From Burkholderiaceae bacterium (GTDB taxonomy: Bacteria > Pseudomonadota > Gammaproteobacteria > Burkholderiales > Burkholderiaceae_E): a stretch of 64,000 nucleotides of DNA. Below the pieces are notes generated by a model that was not told the origin of the DNA, searched no databases, and saw only the letters and a program-made list of their open reading frames with translations. The stretch is from assembly GCA_023954135.1 (NCBI GenBank), contig JAMLIN010000007.1, positions 98,959 through 162,958 on the forward strand, written 5' to 3'. The translations under genes were made by a program, and so were the position numbers. Below are positions 36,448-45,359 of this stretch, in pieces; within the stretch, counting starts at the first letter, position 1; each line of letters opens with the position of its first letter.

Positions 36448-37383
36448 TTGCTCGCGATCCTCAACGTCACGATTCCGTTCTTCGCGCTCGTGCTCTGCGG
36501 CTTTCTCGCCGCCTGGGGGCGCAAGCTGCCGCAGCAGACCGTGGCGGCACTCAACGGCTTCGTCCTCTATTTTGCGCTGCCGGCGATGCTGTTTCGCTTC
36601 GCGGTCGGCGCGCCGCTGGCCGAGATCGTCGACCCCGGCGTCTTCCTCTCCTATGCCCTGACCGGGCTGGCGGTCCTCTTCGGCGTCGCCCACGGCCTGC
36701 GCCGCTTGCGCGGCGACCGCTGGGACGATGCCGCCTACGGCGCGCTGGCCACCGCCTGGGCGAACTGGGGCTACATGGGGATCGCCCTCGTGCCGGCGCT
36801 GCTCGGCCCGGCCGCGATGGCGCCGCTGGTGGCCGCCGGCATGGCCGACCTGCTGGTGGTGGTCTCGGCCTCGCTCGCGATCGCTTCGCGCAGCGACACG
36901 AGCGGCGAGCACTGGCTGCGGGCGGTGGGCGGCGCGCTCGCCGGCATCGGCCGCAATCCGCTCATCTGGGCGGTGGTCGCGGGGCTCGTCGTCAACGGCC
37001 TGGCGGTCAAGCTGCCCACGGCGCTCGACGAGTTCCTGCGCCTGCTGGGCACCGCCGCCGGGCCCGTGGCCCTGTTCTCGATCGGGGTCTCGCTCTATCG
37101 CCCGGGCGGGGTGCGCATCGGGCTCGACACCTGGGCGCTCACCGCAGTCAAGCTCTTCGTGCATCCGGCACTCGCGTGGGGCATCGCGACCTGGGTATTC
37201 CGGCTCGACCCGGCTCAGGCCATGGTCCTGATGCTGATGGCGGCGCTGCCGGCGGCCGGCAGCGCCTTTCTCTTCGCCGAACGCGGCGGCGCCGATGCCG
37301 ACCGCATCTCGGCGGTGATCCTGGTGTCGACCGCCGCGGCGTTCTTCAGCTTCTCCGCCTTCGGCACCTTCGCGGGCGGCTAG
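36448..37383 (+). CDS. AEC-family transporter
   Basis: This 311-residue protein has ten predicted membrane helices and the auxin-efflux-carrier layout, opening with LAILNVTIPFFALVLCGF, with a central loop near residue 155. Bacterial relatives move malonate, malate or other dicarboxylates. The start appears to be TTG at 36448; no ATG in frame gives a better N-terminus. It lies 90 bases upstream of the carboxylase beta gene, so it might carry an organic acid linked to the liu pathway. Confidence 0.82.
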   Translation: MLAILNVTIPFFALVLCGFLAAWGRKLPQQTVAALNGFVLYFALPAMLFRFAVGAPLAEIVDPGVFLSYALTGLAVLFGVAHGLRRLRGDRWDDAAYGALATAWANWGYMGIALVPALLGPAAMAPLVAAGMADLLVVVSASLAIASRSDTSGEHWLRAVGGALAGIGRNPLIWAVVAGLVVNGLAVKLPTALDEFLRLLGTAAGPVALFSIGVSLYRPGGVRIGLDTWALTAVKLFVHPALAWGIATWVFRLDPAQAMVLMLMAALPAAGSAFLFAERGGADADRISAVILVSTAAAFFSFSAFGTFAGG

Positions 37384-37473
37384 CCGCCCGTGCCGGCAGG
37401 CCCGCATCCCGATAACATGCGCAGATCGGGTCGCGCGCCGCGCGGGCGGCCCCGGCGACTTGCGGAGACCAAC

Positions 37474-39081
37474 TTGACGACCATCGAATCCCGCCTCAAT
37501 CCACGCGACCCCCAGTTCCAGGACAACGCCCTCGCGATGCGCGCCGCGGTCGCCGATCTGCGCGAGCAGGCGGCGCGGGCGGCGCAGGGCGGCGGCGTGG
37601 CCGCCCGCGAACGCCATGTCGCCCGCGGCAAGATGCTGCCCCGCGACCGGGTCGAGGGCCTGCTCGATCCGGGCGCGCCCTTCCTCGAGCTGTCGCCCCT
37701 GGCCGCCCACGGGATGTACAACGGCGATGCCCCGGGCGCGGGCGTCATCACCGGGATCGGCCGCATCGAGGGCACCGAGTGCGTGGTGGTCTGCAACGAC
37801 GCCACCGTGAAGGGCGGGACCTACTATCCGATGACCGTCAAGAAGCACCTGCGGGCCCAGGAGATCGCCGCCGAGAACCGGCTGCCCTGCGTCTACCTGG
37901 TCGACTCCGGCGGTGCCAACCTGCCGAACCAGGACCAGATCTTCCCGGATCGCGAGCACTTCGGGCGCATCTTCTACAACCAGGCCAACATGTCGGCCGC
38001 CGGCATCCCGCAGATCGCGGTGGTGATGGGCTCGTGCACGGCCGGCGGCGCCTACGTGCCGGCCATGAGCGACGAGGCGATCATCGTGCGCAACCAGGGC
38101 ACGATCTTCCTCGGCGGCCCGCCCCTGGTAAAGGCGGCGATCGGCGAGGTGGTCAGCGCCGAGGATCTCGGCGGGGGCGATGTGCACACCCGTCTGTCGG
38201 GCGTGGCCGATCACCTCGCCAACAACGATGCCCACGCGCTCGCGATCGCGCGGCGCATCGTCGGCAATCTCAACCGGGTCAAGCGCCCCGACATCGCGCT
38301 GCGCGCGCCGGTCGCGCCGCGCTACGACCCGCAGGAGCTCTACGGCATCGTCCCCAACGATTCCCGCAAGCCCTGGGAGATCCGCGAGGTCATCGCCCGC
38401 ATCGTCGACGACTCGGCGCTCGACGAGTTCAAGCCGCGCTACGGCACCACCCTGGTGACCGGCTTCGCCCACATCCAGGGCGTGCCGGTGGGCCTGCTCG
38501 CCAACAACGGCATCCTGTTCTCCGAATCGGCCGACAAGGGCGCGCACTTCATCGAGCTCTGCGCCCAGCGCCGCATCCCCCTGGTCTTCCTGCAGAACAT
38601 CACCGGCTTCATGGTCGGGCGCAAGGCCGAGAACGAGGGCATCGCGCGCGCCGGAGCCAAGCTCGTCACCGCCGTGGCCTGCGCGCGGGTGCCGAAGTTC
38701 ACGATGATCCTCGGCGGCAGCTACGGCGCCGGCAACTACGGCATGTGCGGGCGGGCCTACTCGCCGCGCTTCCTGTGGATGTGGCCGAGCGCGCGCATCG
38801 GGGTGATGGGCGGCGAGCAGGCCGCCTCGGTGCTCGCCACCGTGCGCCGCGAAGGCATCGAGAAGCGCGGCGAGACCTGGAGCGCCGAGGCCGAGGCCGA
38901 GTTCAAGGCGCCGATCCTCGCCCAGTACGAGGCCCAGAACCACCCCTACTACGCCAGCGCCCGGCTCTGGGACGACGGGGTGATCGACCCGGTCGATACC
39001 CGCGAGGTCCTCGGCCTCGGCCTGTCGACCGCCCTCAACGCGCCGATCGGGGAAACCCGCTTCGGGGTGTTCCGGATCTGA
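37474..39081 (+). CDS. liuB: Methylcrotonyl-CoA carboxylase, carboxyltransferase (beta) subunit
   Basis: From a TTG at 37474, with GGAGA seven bases before it, the product is 535 residues, the usual LiuB/MccB length. An earlier ATG at 37417 would add a basic, unconserved head. Signatures include the acyl-CoA-site region [55 protein letters not shown] and [16 protein letters not shown]. It transfers carboxyl from biotin to 3-methylcrotonyl-CoA. It should be followed by liuC and liuD, but a Phd-VapC pair lies between. Confidence 0.95.
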   Translation: MTTIESRLNPRDPQFQDNALAMRAAVADLREQAARAAQGGGVAARERHVARGKMLPRDRVEGLLDPGAPFLELSPLAAHGMYNGDAPGAGVITGIGRIEGTECVVVCNDATVKGGTYYPMTVKKHLRAQEIAAENRLPCVYLVDSGGANLPNQDQIFPDREHFGRIFYNQANMSAAGIPQIAVVMGSCTAGGAYVPAMSDEAIIVRNQGTIFLGGPPLVKAAIGEVVSAEDLGGGDVHTRLSGVADHLANNDAHALAIARRIVGNLNRVKRPDIALRAPVAPRYDPQELYGIVPNDSRKPWEIREVIARIVDDSALDEFKPRYGTTLVTGFAHIQGVPVGLLANNGILFSESADKGAHFIELCAQRRIPLVFLQNITGFMVGRKAENEGIARAGAKLVTAVACARVPKFTMILGGSYGAGNYGMCGRAYSPRFLWMWPSARIGVMGGEQAASVLATVRREGIEKRGETWSAEAEAEFKAPILAQYEAQNHPYYASARLWDDGVIDPVDTREVLGLGLSTALNAPIGETRFGVFRI

Positions 39082-39127
39082 GGGTGCGCAAGCCTGGGGC
39101 GAAAGCCCGGTCGGGCATCGGGAAAGT

Positions 39128-39153
39128 CGGTCGGATGCTCCGGTCGGATGCTC
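39128..39153. repeat. Tandem 13-bp repeat
   Basis: CGGTCGGATGCTC occurs twice in direct tandem just before the antitoxin promoter. It marks the left boundary zone of the Phd-VapC module and could be a slippage product or a trace of insertion. Confidence 0.6.
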
Positions 39154-39155
39154 GA

Positions 39156-39184
39156 TTGACCATCAATTTCGACCGGTCTAGACT
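39156..39184 (+). promoter_or_regulatory. Promoter of the Phd-VapC pair
   Basis: TTGACC (39156-39161) and TAGACT (39179-39184) are separated by 17 bases, a good sigma70 match. The expected start of transcription falls at about 39191, one base before the antitoxin ATG, so the mRNA may be leaderless. Confidence 0.6.
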
Positions 39185-39191
39185 AGATCAT

Positions 39192-39485
39192 ATGAAACCC
39201 ACCCTGATTGCCGCCGAACCCGTCAGCGCCTACGACGCCAAGACACACCTGCCCAAGTTGCTGGCCCGGGTAGCCGATGGCGAGCGCTTCGTCATCACCC
39301 GGCATGGCAAGCCGGTCGCGCAGCTGATCCCGTTCGAACCGGGCAGTGCAGAGTCGGTTCGTGCGGCGATCGACTCGGTCGCGGCCATCCGCCGGAAGTT
39401 GAGCCGTTCAGGCGTCACGCTGGCCGAGATTCTCGAACCCGACGAAACCGTCCGCGACCTCGCTCACGCGGGCCATCGCTACTGA
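39192..39485 (+). CDS. Phd/YefM-type antitoxin
   Basis: This 97-residue protein has the Phd/YefM fold: VSAYDAKTHLPKLLARVADGERFVITRHGKPVAQLIPF. It then has a helical C-terminal tail that would bind the toxin. The Phd domain binds the operon promoter for autorepression. It lies 16 bases upstream of a PIN toxin and sits between liuB and liuC on the same strand. Confidence 0.88.
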   Translation: MKPTLIAAEPVSAYDAKTHLPKLLARVADGERFVITRHGKPVAQLIPFEPGSAESVRAAIDSVAAIRRKLSRSGVTLAEILEPDETVRDLAHAGHRY

Positions 39486-39501
39486 TGCGGCTTCGCGATT
39501 C

Positions 39502-39915
39502 ATGTCCTTCATCGTCGACGCATCGGTGGTCCTCGCCTGGCTTCTGCCGGACGAGCGTAGCGAGAAAGCCGAAGCAGTGGTGAGCCGCATGGTCGCAGAT
39601 CGCGCCCATGCTCCGTCGCTCCTCCTGCTCGAGGTGGGAAACTCGCTCCTGCACGCGCAGCGCCGCACCCGGATCTCCGCGGCCACGCACACCGACCTGC
39701 TCGACGCGTTCACGGCGCTGCCGCTCATGCTGGAGCCGATCACCGCCGAGACGATGCTGGCCGCCCGGACCCTGGCGCAGCGCCATACCCTGAGCCTGTA
39801 CGACGCCTGCTATCTCGATCTGGCCCTCAGCCGCGGCATGCCGCTGGCGACGCTCGACCGGAGACTCGCCGCAGCCGCAAGCGCGGAAGGCCTCGTTCTG
39901 ATCGGCCACCCCTAA
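39502..39915 (+). CDS. PIN-domain toxin (VapC-like)
   Basis: This 137-residue PIN ribonuclease has FIVDASVVLAWLLPDE (first Asp), a Glu in LLLLEVGNSLL and LSLYDACYLDLAL, with the third and fourth acidic positions. All catalytic acids appear to be present, so the toxin is probably active. It is paired with the upstream Phd-type antitoxin. It ends 130 bases before liuC; TACAAT at 39959-39964 may be a -10 that restarts liu transcription. Confidence 0.87.
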   Translation: MSFIVDASVVLAWLLPDERSEKAEAVVSRMVADRAHAPSLLLLEVGNSLLHAQRRTRISAATHTDLLDAFTALPLMLEPITAETMLAARTLAQRHTLSLYDACYLDLALSRGMPLATLDRRLAAAASAEGLVLIGHP

Positions 39916-40045
39916 GCGATCCGGATCAGCCGACGAACCACGCCGCCCCCATGGTCACTACAATGCAACGAACGGACCGCCGCTCACTTCCTGCCGACCC
40001 CGGGCGCCGGCACGAAACGAACGAACACCCGACACGGAGACACGC

Positions 40046-40837
40046 ATGAGCTACGAGACGCTCGAGATCGACAACACCGGCGGCGTCGCCCGCATCTGGC
40101 TCAACCGGCCCGACGTGCGCAACGCGATGAACGTGACCCTCATCGCCGAGCTCGCCGCCGCGATCGACGAGGCCAATGCCGACGACTCGGTGCGGGTGAT
40201 CATGCTCGGCGGCCGGGGCAAGGGCTTCTGCGCCGGCGCCGACCTGAAGTGGATGGGCGGCGCGCGCGACATGAAGATCGAGGACAACCGGGCCGACACC
40301 GGCAACCTCGCGGCGGTCATGCGCCGGCTCTACGACGGACCCAAGCCCTCGGTGGCCCGCATCCACGGCGCCTGCTTCGCCGGCGGCATGGGCCTGGCCA
40401 CCGCCTGCGACATCGCGATCGCCGCGCCGGATGCGCGCTTCTGCCTGTCCGAGGTCAAGATCGGCCTGATCCCGGCGATGATCAGCCCCTACGTGATCAA
40501 GGCGATCGGCGAGCACAATGCGCGCCGCTACATGCTGAGCGCCGAGGTGTTCGACGCCGCCGAGGCCTTCCGGATCGGCTTCGTGAGCGAGCTCGCGCCG
40601 GCCGACGGGCTCGATGCCCGGGTCGACGCGATGATCGCCAACCTGCTGGCCGGCAGCCCGCAGGCGATCGACGCGACCAAGCAGCTGATCCGCGCGGTCA
40701 GCGGCCGGCGCATCGACGATGCGCTCACCCACGATACCGCCGAGCGCATCGCGCGGGCGCGCACCACCGATGACGCCGCCGAGGGCATCGCCTCCTTCTT
40801 CGAGAAACGCAAGCCGCGCTGGGCTGAGAACCTGTGA
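40046..40837 (+). CDS. liuC: Methylglutaconyl-CoA hydratase (crotonase family)
   Basis: This 263-residue crotonase has the oxyanion-hole segments GFCAGADLKWM and GACFAGGMGLATACD, then a typical C-terminal trimerisation region. Its place between the carboxylase subunits identifies it as the hydratase that turns 3-methylglutaconyl-CoA into HMG-CoA. The last residues and stop codon (ENL-stop) fall inside the left end of a palindromic repeat, so the repeat contributes to the C-terminus. Confidence 0.9.
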   Translation: MSYETLEIDNTGGVARIWLNRPDVRNAMNVTLIAELAAAIDEANADDSVRVIMLGGRGKGFCAGADLKWMGGARDMKIEDNRADTGNLAAVMRRLYDGPKPSVARIHGACFAGGMGLATACDIAIAAPDARFCLSEVKIGLIPAMISPYVIKAIGEHNARRYMLSAEVFDAAEAFRIGFVSELAPADGLDARVDAMIANLLAGSPQAIDATKQLIRAVSGRRIDDALTHDTAERIARARTTDDAAEGIASFFEKRKPRWAENL

Positions 40838-40987
40838 ACGAACCCTCCACGCCCGCTCGTCACGCCATGGTGGCCCCGCTCTTCGTTGCAAATGCTCGCC
40901 ATGTCACCCGACATGGCTGCGCTTTGCGCCTCGATCGGAACCACCCTGACGCGCCGCTCGGGCGCGTCCGATTCATTCACAGGTTCT
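40825..40987. repeat. Palindromic intergenic element with 12-bp inverted termini
   Basis: AGAACCTGTGAA (40827-40838) and TTCACAGGTTCT (40976-40987) are perfect inverted repeats at the ends of the liuC-liuD gap. Between them is a long imperfect hairpin (40869-40945) with the perfect core GCCATGTC-ACCC-GACATGGC (40898-40917). Flanking arms pair as GGTGG/CCACC and GCAAA/TTTGC. There is no coding capacity. The 14-bp left end recurs at 32696-32709. It looks like a small dispersed, MITE- or REP-like element. Confidence 0.7.
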
Positions 40988-40999
40988 GAGGCCATACCC

Positions 41000-43051
41000 A
41001 TGTTCGACAAGATCCTGATCGCGAACCGCGGAGAGATTGCCTGCCGCATCGCCGCCACCGCGCGGCGCATGGGCATCGCGACCGTCGCGGTGTACTCGGA
41101 CGCCGACGCCGGCGCGGCCCATGTGGCGGCCTGCGACGAGGCCTGGCGCCTGGGTCCGGCGCCGGCGCGCGAGTCCTACCTGAACATCGCCCGCCTGCTC
41201 GAGGTCCTTCGCGAATCCGGCGCCCAGGCGGTGCACCCGGGTTACGGCTTCATGTCCGAGAACGAGGAGTTCGCCCGGGCGGTCGCCGAGGCCGGCGGCG
41301 TCTTCGTCGGCCCGCCGGTGGCGGCGATCGCGGCGATGGGCAGCAAGTCGGCGGCCAAGCGCCTGATGGAATCGGCGGCGGTGCCGCTCGTGCCGGGCTA
41401 CCACGGCGACGAGCAGGATCCGGCCTTCCTGCGCGAGCGCGCCGCCGAGATCGGCTACCCGGTGCTCATCAAGGCGAGCGCGGGCGGCGGCGGCAAGGGC
41501 ATGCGGATCGTGGAGGCCGACGCCGACTTCGAGGCCGCGCTCAAGTCCTGCCGGCGCGAGGCGGCCAGCGCCTTCGGCTCCGAGCATGTGCTCGTCGAAC
41601 GCTACCTGCGCACACCGCGCCACATCGAGATCCAGGTCTTCGCCGACAGCCACGGCAACTGCCTGCACCTGTTCGAGCGCGACTGCTCGCTGCAGCGGCG
41701 CCACCAGAAGGTGATCGAGGAAGCGCCGGCGCCCGGCATGGACGCGAAGCGCCGGGCCGCGATGGGCGATGCCGCCGTGGCAGCCGCGCGCGCGGTCGGC
41801 TATGTCGGCGCGGGCACGGTCGAGTTCATCGCCGATACCAGCGGCGAGTTCTTCTTCATGGAGATGAACACCCGCCTGCAGGTCGAGCACCCGGTGACCG
41901 AGATGATCACCGGCTTCGATCTCGTCGAATGGCAGCTGCGGGTGGCCGCCGGCGAGCCGCTGCCGGTGACCCAGGAGATGATCGGCATCGACGGCCATGC
42001 GATCGAGGCGCGGATCTATGCCGAGAACCCGCGCAAGCAGTTCCTGCCCTCGACCGGCACCCTGGTCCACCTGCGCACGCCGGCGGCAGTCGGCTTCAGT
42101 GGCCAGGGAACGCCGGCGCTGCTCGCCACCCAGCGCGCCGGCCGGCCGGAGCCGGTACGCATCGACAGCGGGGTGCGCGAGGGCGACACGATCAGCCCGT
42201 ACTACGACCCGATGATCGCCAAGCTGATCGTCTGGGGCAGCGACCGCGCCGAGGCGATCGGCCGGATGCGGCGCGCGCTCGAAGGCTTCGAGGTCGTCGG
42301 ACCGGCGACCAACGTCGAGTTCCTCGGCAGGCTGATGCGCCACGAGGACTTCGTCGCCGGCCGGGTCGACACTGGACTGATCGGCCGCGATGCCGGCGTG
42401 CTCGTGCCGCCGGTGGAGCCGCCCCCGCCACGCCTGCTGGCGATCGCGGCGGCCGCGCTCCTCGCCGCCGAAGCCGCCTCGGACACGGCGCCCGCCGACG
42501 CATGGATCGACCCCTGGTCGCGCCGCGGCGGCTTTCGCATCGCCACCGGCCGGCCCCGCTCGATCCTCCTGGAGACGGCGGGCGAATCGTATCCGGTCGA
42601 CATCGAGCAGTCGCGCGACGCCGTCACGGTGCGCGTCGGCGAGGCCGCCTTCCCGCTCGAGGCGCTTCGCTACGACCCGGGAGAACGGCGGCTCACCGGC
42701 CGGCTGGGCGAGGCCGCGTTCTCCCTCGGCTGCTTCGTCGACGGCGAGCGCATCCAGCTGTTCACCGCCGAGGGCCCGGTCGGCTTCGTGGCGAGCTCAC
42801 CGATCACGCATGCCGGCGCCGAGACACCCGACGCCGGCCAGCTGACCGCGCCGATGCCGGGCAAGCTGATCGCGGTGATGGTCGCACCCGGCGCGAAGGT
42901 GCGCGCCGGCGAACCGCTCGCGATCATGGAAGCGATGAAGATGGAGCACACCATCTCGGCGCCGATCGCGGGCGAGGTGAAGCAGGTGTTCTATGCGGTC
43001 GGCGACCAGGTCGACGAGGGCGCTCAGCTGATCGAGCTGGCCGCCACCTGA
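41000..43051 (+). CDS. liuD: Methylcrotonyl-CoA carboxylase, biotin-carrying (alpha) subunit
   Basis: This 683-residue protein combines biotin carboxylase (KILIANRGEIACRIA, the ATP loop KASAGGGGKGMR, HIEIQVFAD, MEMNTRLQVEHPVTE) with a linker and a C-terminal biotinyl domain, where Lys647 in EAMKMEHT is the biotin site. It carboxylates biotin using ATP and bicarbonate for the LiuB subunit. The ATG at 41000 starts the conserved N-terminus; the open frame back to 40886 lies in the repeat. Its last 28 bases overlap the convergent LysR gene. Confidence 0.95.
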   Translation: MFDKILIANRGEIACRIAATARRMGIATVAVYSDADAGAAHVAACDEAWRLGPAPARESYLNIARLLEVLRESGAQAVHPGYGFMSENEEFARAVAEAGGVFVGPPVAAIAAMGSKSAAKRLMESAAVPLVPGYHGDEQDPAFLRERAAEIGYPVLIKASAGGGGKGMRIVEADADFEAALKSCRREAASAFGSEHVLVERYLRTPRHIEIQVFADSHGNCLHLFERDCSLQRRHQKVIEEAPAPGMDAKRRAAMGDAAVAAARAVGYVGAGTVEFIADTSGEFFFMEMNTRLQVEHPVTEMITGFDLVEWQLRVAAGEPLPVTQEMIGIDGHAIEARIYAENPRKQFLPSTGTLVHLRTPAAVGFSGQGTPALLATQRAGRPEPVRIDSGVREGDTISPYYDPMIAKLIVWGSDRAEAIGRMRRALEGFEVVGPATNVEFLGRLMRHEDFVAGRVDTGLIGRDAGVLVPPVEPPPPRLLAIAAAALLAAEAASDTAPADAWIDPWSRRGGFRIATGRPRSILLETAGESYPVDIEQSRDAVTVRVGEAAFPLEALRYDPGERRLTGRLGEAAFSLGCFVDGERIQLFTAEGPVGFVASSPITHAGAETPDAGQLTAPMPGKLIAVMVAPGAKVRAGEPLAIMEAMKMEHTISAPIAGEVKQVFYAVGDQVDEGAQLIELAAT

Positions 43052-43971
43052 GCCTGAACCCACGCGACGAAGGCTAGTGCGGTCGGCTCACCGGCCGCGC
43101 GCTCGGCCAGCAGCGCATAGTAGGCGTAGCCGGTCGGGACCGGCTCGCCGAAGGGCACGACCAGCTTGCCGGCGGCAACCAGCGCGTCGGAGAATGGCCG
43201 CCGGCCCAGGGCCATTCCCTGACCGGCGACGGCCGCCTGGTGCATCTGGTCGATCATGTCGAAGATGAGCCGGCCGCGCGGGCGCACCGGCGCGTGGCCG
43301 ATCCGGCGGAACCACCTGTCCCAGCTGTCGACCATCGCTGGGAGCGGGCGGTCGTGCTGCATGTCGAGCAGCACATGGTGGGCGAGGTCGGCCGGCCCGC
43401 GCAGCGGCTGCCCGGCCAGCCGGGCTCGCCTGGCGAACTGCGGACTGCACATCGGCGCGACGGTCTCGTCGAAGAGATGGATCGCCCCGGGCGGCGGATG
43501 GCGCCGGTCGCAGGCCCGCAAGGCGAGCGTGAAGCCTTCGCGGTCGAGGTCGACATAACGGTCGCTCGCCGAGAGCCGGATATCCGCTTCCGGATGCAGC
43601 GCCTGGAACGCCGCCAGCCGCGGAACCAGCCACATCGAGGCGAAGGATGCGAAGGTGCTGATGTCGATCCGGTAGCGGGCATCCGGCAGCCGCAGCCGGG
43701 CCACGCACTCGTCGATCCGGCCGAGCGCCTGCTGGACCGCCGCCAGCAGATCGGCGCCCGCCGCGGTCAGCTCCAGCGCCCGGGTGCGCCGCAGGAACAG
43801 GGGCTGCCCGATCTGGCGCTCGATCTCCGCCACATGGCGGCTGACCGCCGACTGCGACAGGGCGAGCTCCTCGCCCGCGGCCGTGAAGCTCAGCCGGCGG
43901 CCGGCCGCCTCGAAGACGCGCAAATGGGCCAGGGCGAGAGGCCTCTCGCCCCATTGATGCAGATCTTGCAT
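43024..43971 (-). CDS. LysR-family transcriptional regulator
   Basis: This 315-residue regulator has an N-terminal winged helix (LRVFEAAGRRLSFTAAGEELALSQSAVSRHVAEIE) and a periplasmic-binding-like effector domain, in the GcvA-like branch by sequence feel. It is divergent from the DUF2917 gene and convergent with liuD, whose 3' end it overlaps by 28 bases. It probably regulates the divergent gene and possibly liu genes. The effector is unknown. Confidence 0.9.
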   Translation of the reverse strand: MQDLHQWGERPLALAHLRVFEAAGRRLSFTAAGEELALSQSAVSRHVAEIERQIGQPLFLRRTRALELTAAGADLLAAVQQALGRIDECVARLRLPDARYRIDISTFASFASMWLVPRLAAFQALHPEADIRLSASDRYVDLDREGFTLALRACDRRHPPPGAIHLFDETVAPMCSPQFARRARLAGQPLRGPADLAHHVLLDMQHDRPLPAMVDSWDRWFRRIGHAPVRPRGRLIFDMIDQMHQAAVAGQGMALGRRPFSDALVAAGKLVVPFGEPVPTGYAYYALLAERAAGEPTALAFVAWVQAQVAASSIS

Positions 43972-44030
43972 GCATTGCCTTCGTAAACACTGTTTGTCCT
44001 CAGCATAAGCCCTTGGTGAAATGCATGCAT
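43967..44030. promoter_or_regulatory. LysR-DUF2917 divergent control region
   Basis: Two TGCATGCA palindromes, at 43967-43974 and within ATGCATGCAT at 44021-44030, sit at either end of the short gap between the divergent start codons. A repeated palindrome in a LysR-type divergent region is a good candidate for the regulator's site. Confidence 0.4.
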
Positions 44031-44051
44031 GGCTTCGATCCGGAGGTATGC

Positions 44052-44345
44052 ATGACGAAGCGAGATACGAGCCAGGGCGTCCTCGCCGGGCTTCCCCACG
44101 GCGCCGAGGTCGTCCTGCCCAGAGGCGCCTCGCTGATCCTCGAGCACGCGATCGGTGGGCAGATCGACCTGCGCAGCGGAACGATCTGGCTTACCGAGCC
44201 TGGCCGGCCGCGCGACGTGTTCCTGCGCGACGGGCAGCGCTGGGTGCTGGGCAGCGACGACCGGGTGGTGCTGACCGCCTGGACACCGAGCCGCGTGCGT
44301 GTGGCCGGCCCCGCGGCGGCGACGCGGGGTGGACATCCCCGCTGA
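44052..44345 (+). CDS. DUF2917 protein
   Basis: This 97-residue protein has the DUF2917 pattern: a small cupin-like barrel with GTIWLTEPGRPRDVFLRDGQ and a VVLTAW segment. The family is of unknown function. The ATG at 44052 has GGAGG five bases upstream, which decides the start. It is divergent from the LysR gene, a common arrangement, and is 36 bases upstream of a 2-hydroxyacid dehydrogenase. Confidence 0.85.
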   Translation: MTKRDTSQGVLAGLPHGAEVVLPRGASLILEHAIGGQIDLRSGTIWLTEPGRPRDVFLRDGQRWVLGSDDRVVLTAWTPSRVRVAGPAAATRGGHPR

Positions 44346-44381
44346 TCCTTGCGGACATGCCCGATGCTCTATCCTTCGGGC

Positions 44382-45311
44382 ATGAGACTCCGCATCGCGA
44401 TCACCGTCCCCTATGCCGACTATGCACGCCAGTGGCGTGACGAAGTCGCCGCCCAGCTACCCGAAGCCGAAGTCTTCATCGATGACGGCGAACGCGCCGT
44501 CGCCGACTATGCGATCGGCTGGAAGCCGCCGCCGGATTTCTTCGAGCGCGTCACCGGCCTGCGCGCCTTCCTGAGCGCCGCCGCCGGCGTCGACCACCTG
44601 CTCGGGCATCCGGGCATGCCCGCCGACCTGCCGATCGCCCGCATCGAGGATGGCGGCATGGGGGCGCAGATGGCCGAGTACTGCTGCGCCGAGCTCTTTC
44701 GCTACGCCCAGCGCCGCGGCCAGTACGAGGAGCAGCAGGCGCAGGGCATCTGGAAGCAGCGCGGCTACACCCCGCGCAGCGAGATCACCGTCGGCCTGTT
44801 CGGCATCGGCGTGCTCGGCCAGCGGGTCGCCACCGCCATCCGCGCATTCGGTTATCCGGTGATCGCGGCAGCCGGCTCGAGCCGGGTCGAGGACGGCATC
44901 GAGGTGCTCGGCCCCGAACGCCACGACGAATTCTTCGCGCGCAGCCGGGTGCTGATCCTGATCGCGCCGCTCACCGAGGCGACCCGCGGCGTCGTCAACC
45001 GGGACACGCTGGCGAAGATGCCGCGCAAGTCGTGGCTGATCAACGTCGCCCGCGGCGGCCTCGTGGTCGAGCCCGACCTCGTCGCCGCCATCGACGAGGG
45101 GCGATTGCTCGGCGCGAGTCTCGATGTCTTCGAGACCGAGCCGTTGCCGGCCGGGCATCCGTTCTGGACGCATCCGGGCGTGCGGATCACGCCGCATGTC
45201 GCCGCGATTACCCTCCCCGACGAAGCGGCCGCGCAACTCGCTGCTAAGATTCGGCAATGGATGGCCGGCGAGCCGGTCAGCGGCCAGGTCAGGCGCAACC
45301 GCGGCTATTGA
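44382..45311 (+). CDS. D-2-hydroxyacid dehydrogenase (GhrA-like)
   Basis: This 309-residue protein resembles glyoxylate/hydroxypyruvate reductase A. It has the dinucleotide loop GLFGIGVLGQRVA, the catalytic Arg in INVARGGLVVE, the Glu region DVFETEPLP and the His in ITPHVAAIT. It would reduce glyoxylate, hydroxypyruvate or a related 2-oxo acid with NADPH. ATG 44382 gives the family length; a TTG at 44349 would add eleven residues. It lies 48 bases before the HMG-CoA lyase gene. Confidence 0.9.
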   Translation: MRLRIAITVPYADYARQWRDEVAAQLPEAEVFIDDGERAVADYAIGWKPPPDFFERVTGLRAFLSAAAGVDHLLGHPGMPADLPIARIEDGGMGAQMAEYCCAELFRYAQRRGQYEEQQAQGIWKQRGYTPRSEITVGLFGIGVLGQRVATAIRAFGYPVIAAAGSSRVEDGIEVLGPERHDEFFARSRVLILIAPLTEATRGVVNRDTLAKMPRKSWLINVARGGLVVEPDLVAAIDEGRLLGASLDVFETEPLPAGHPFWTHPGVRITPHVAAITLPDEAAAQLAAKIRQWMAGEPVSGQVRRNRGY

Positions 45312-45359
45312 GTCGATGGCGCGATCCCGCATCCGCAGCGACTCGAGGAGACAGTCGTC

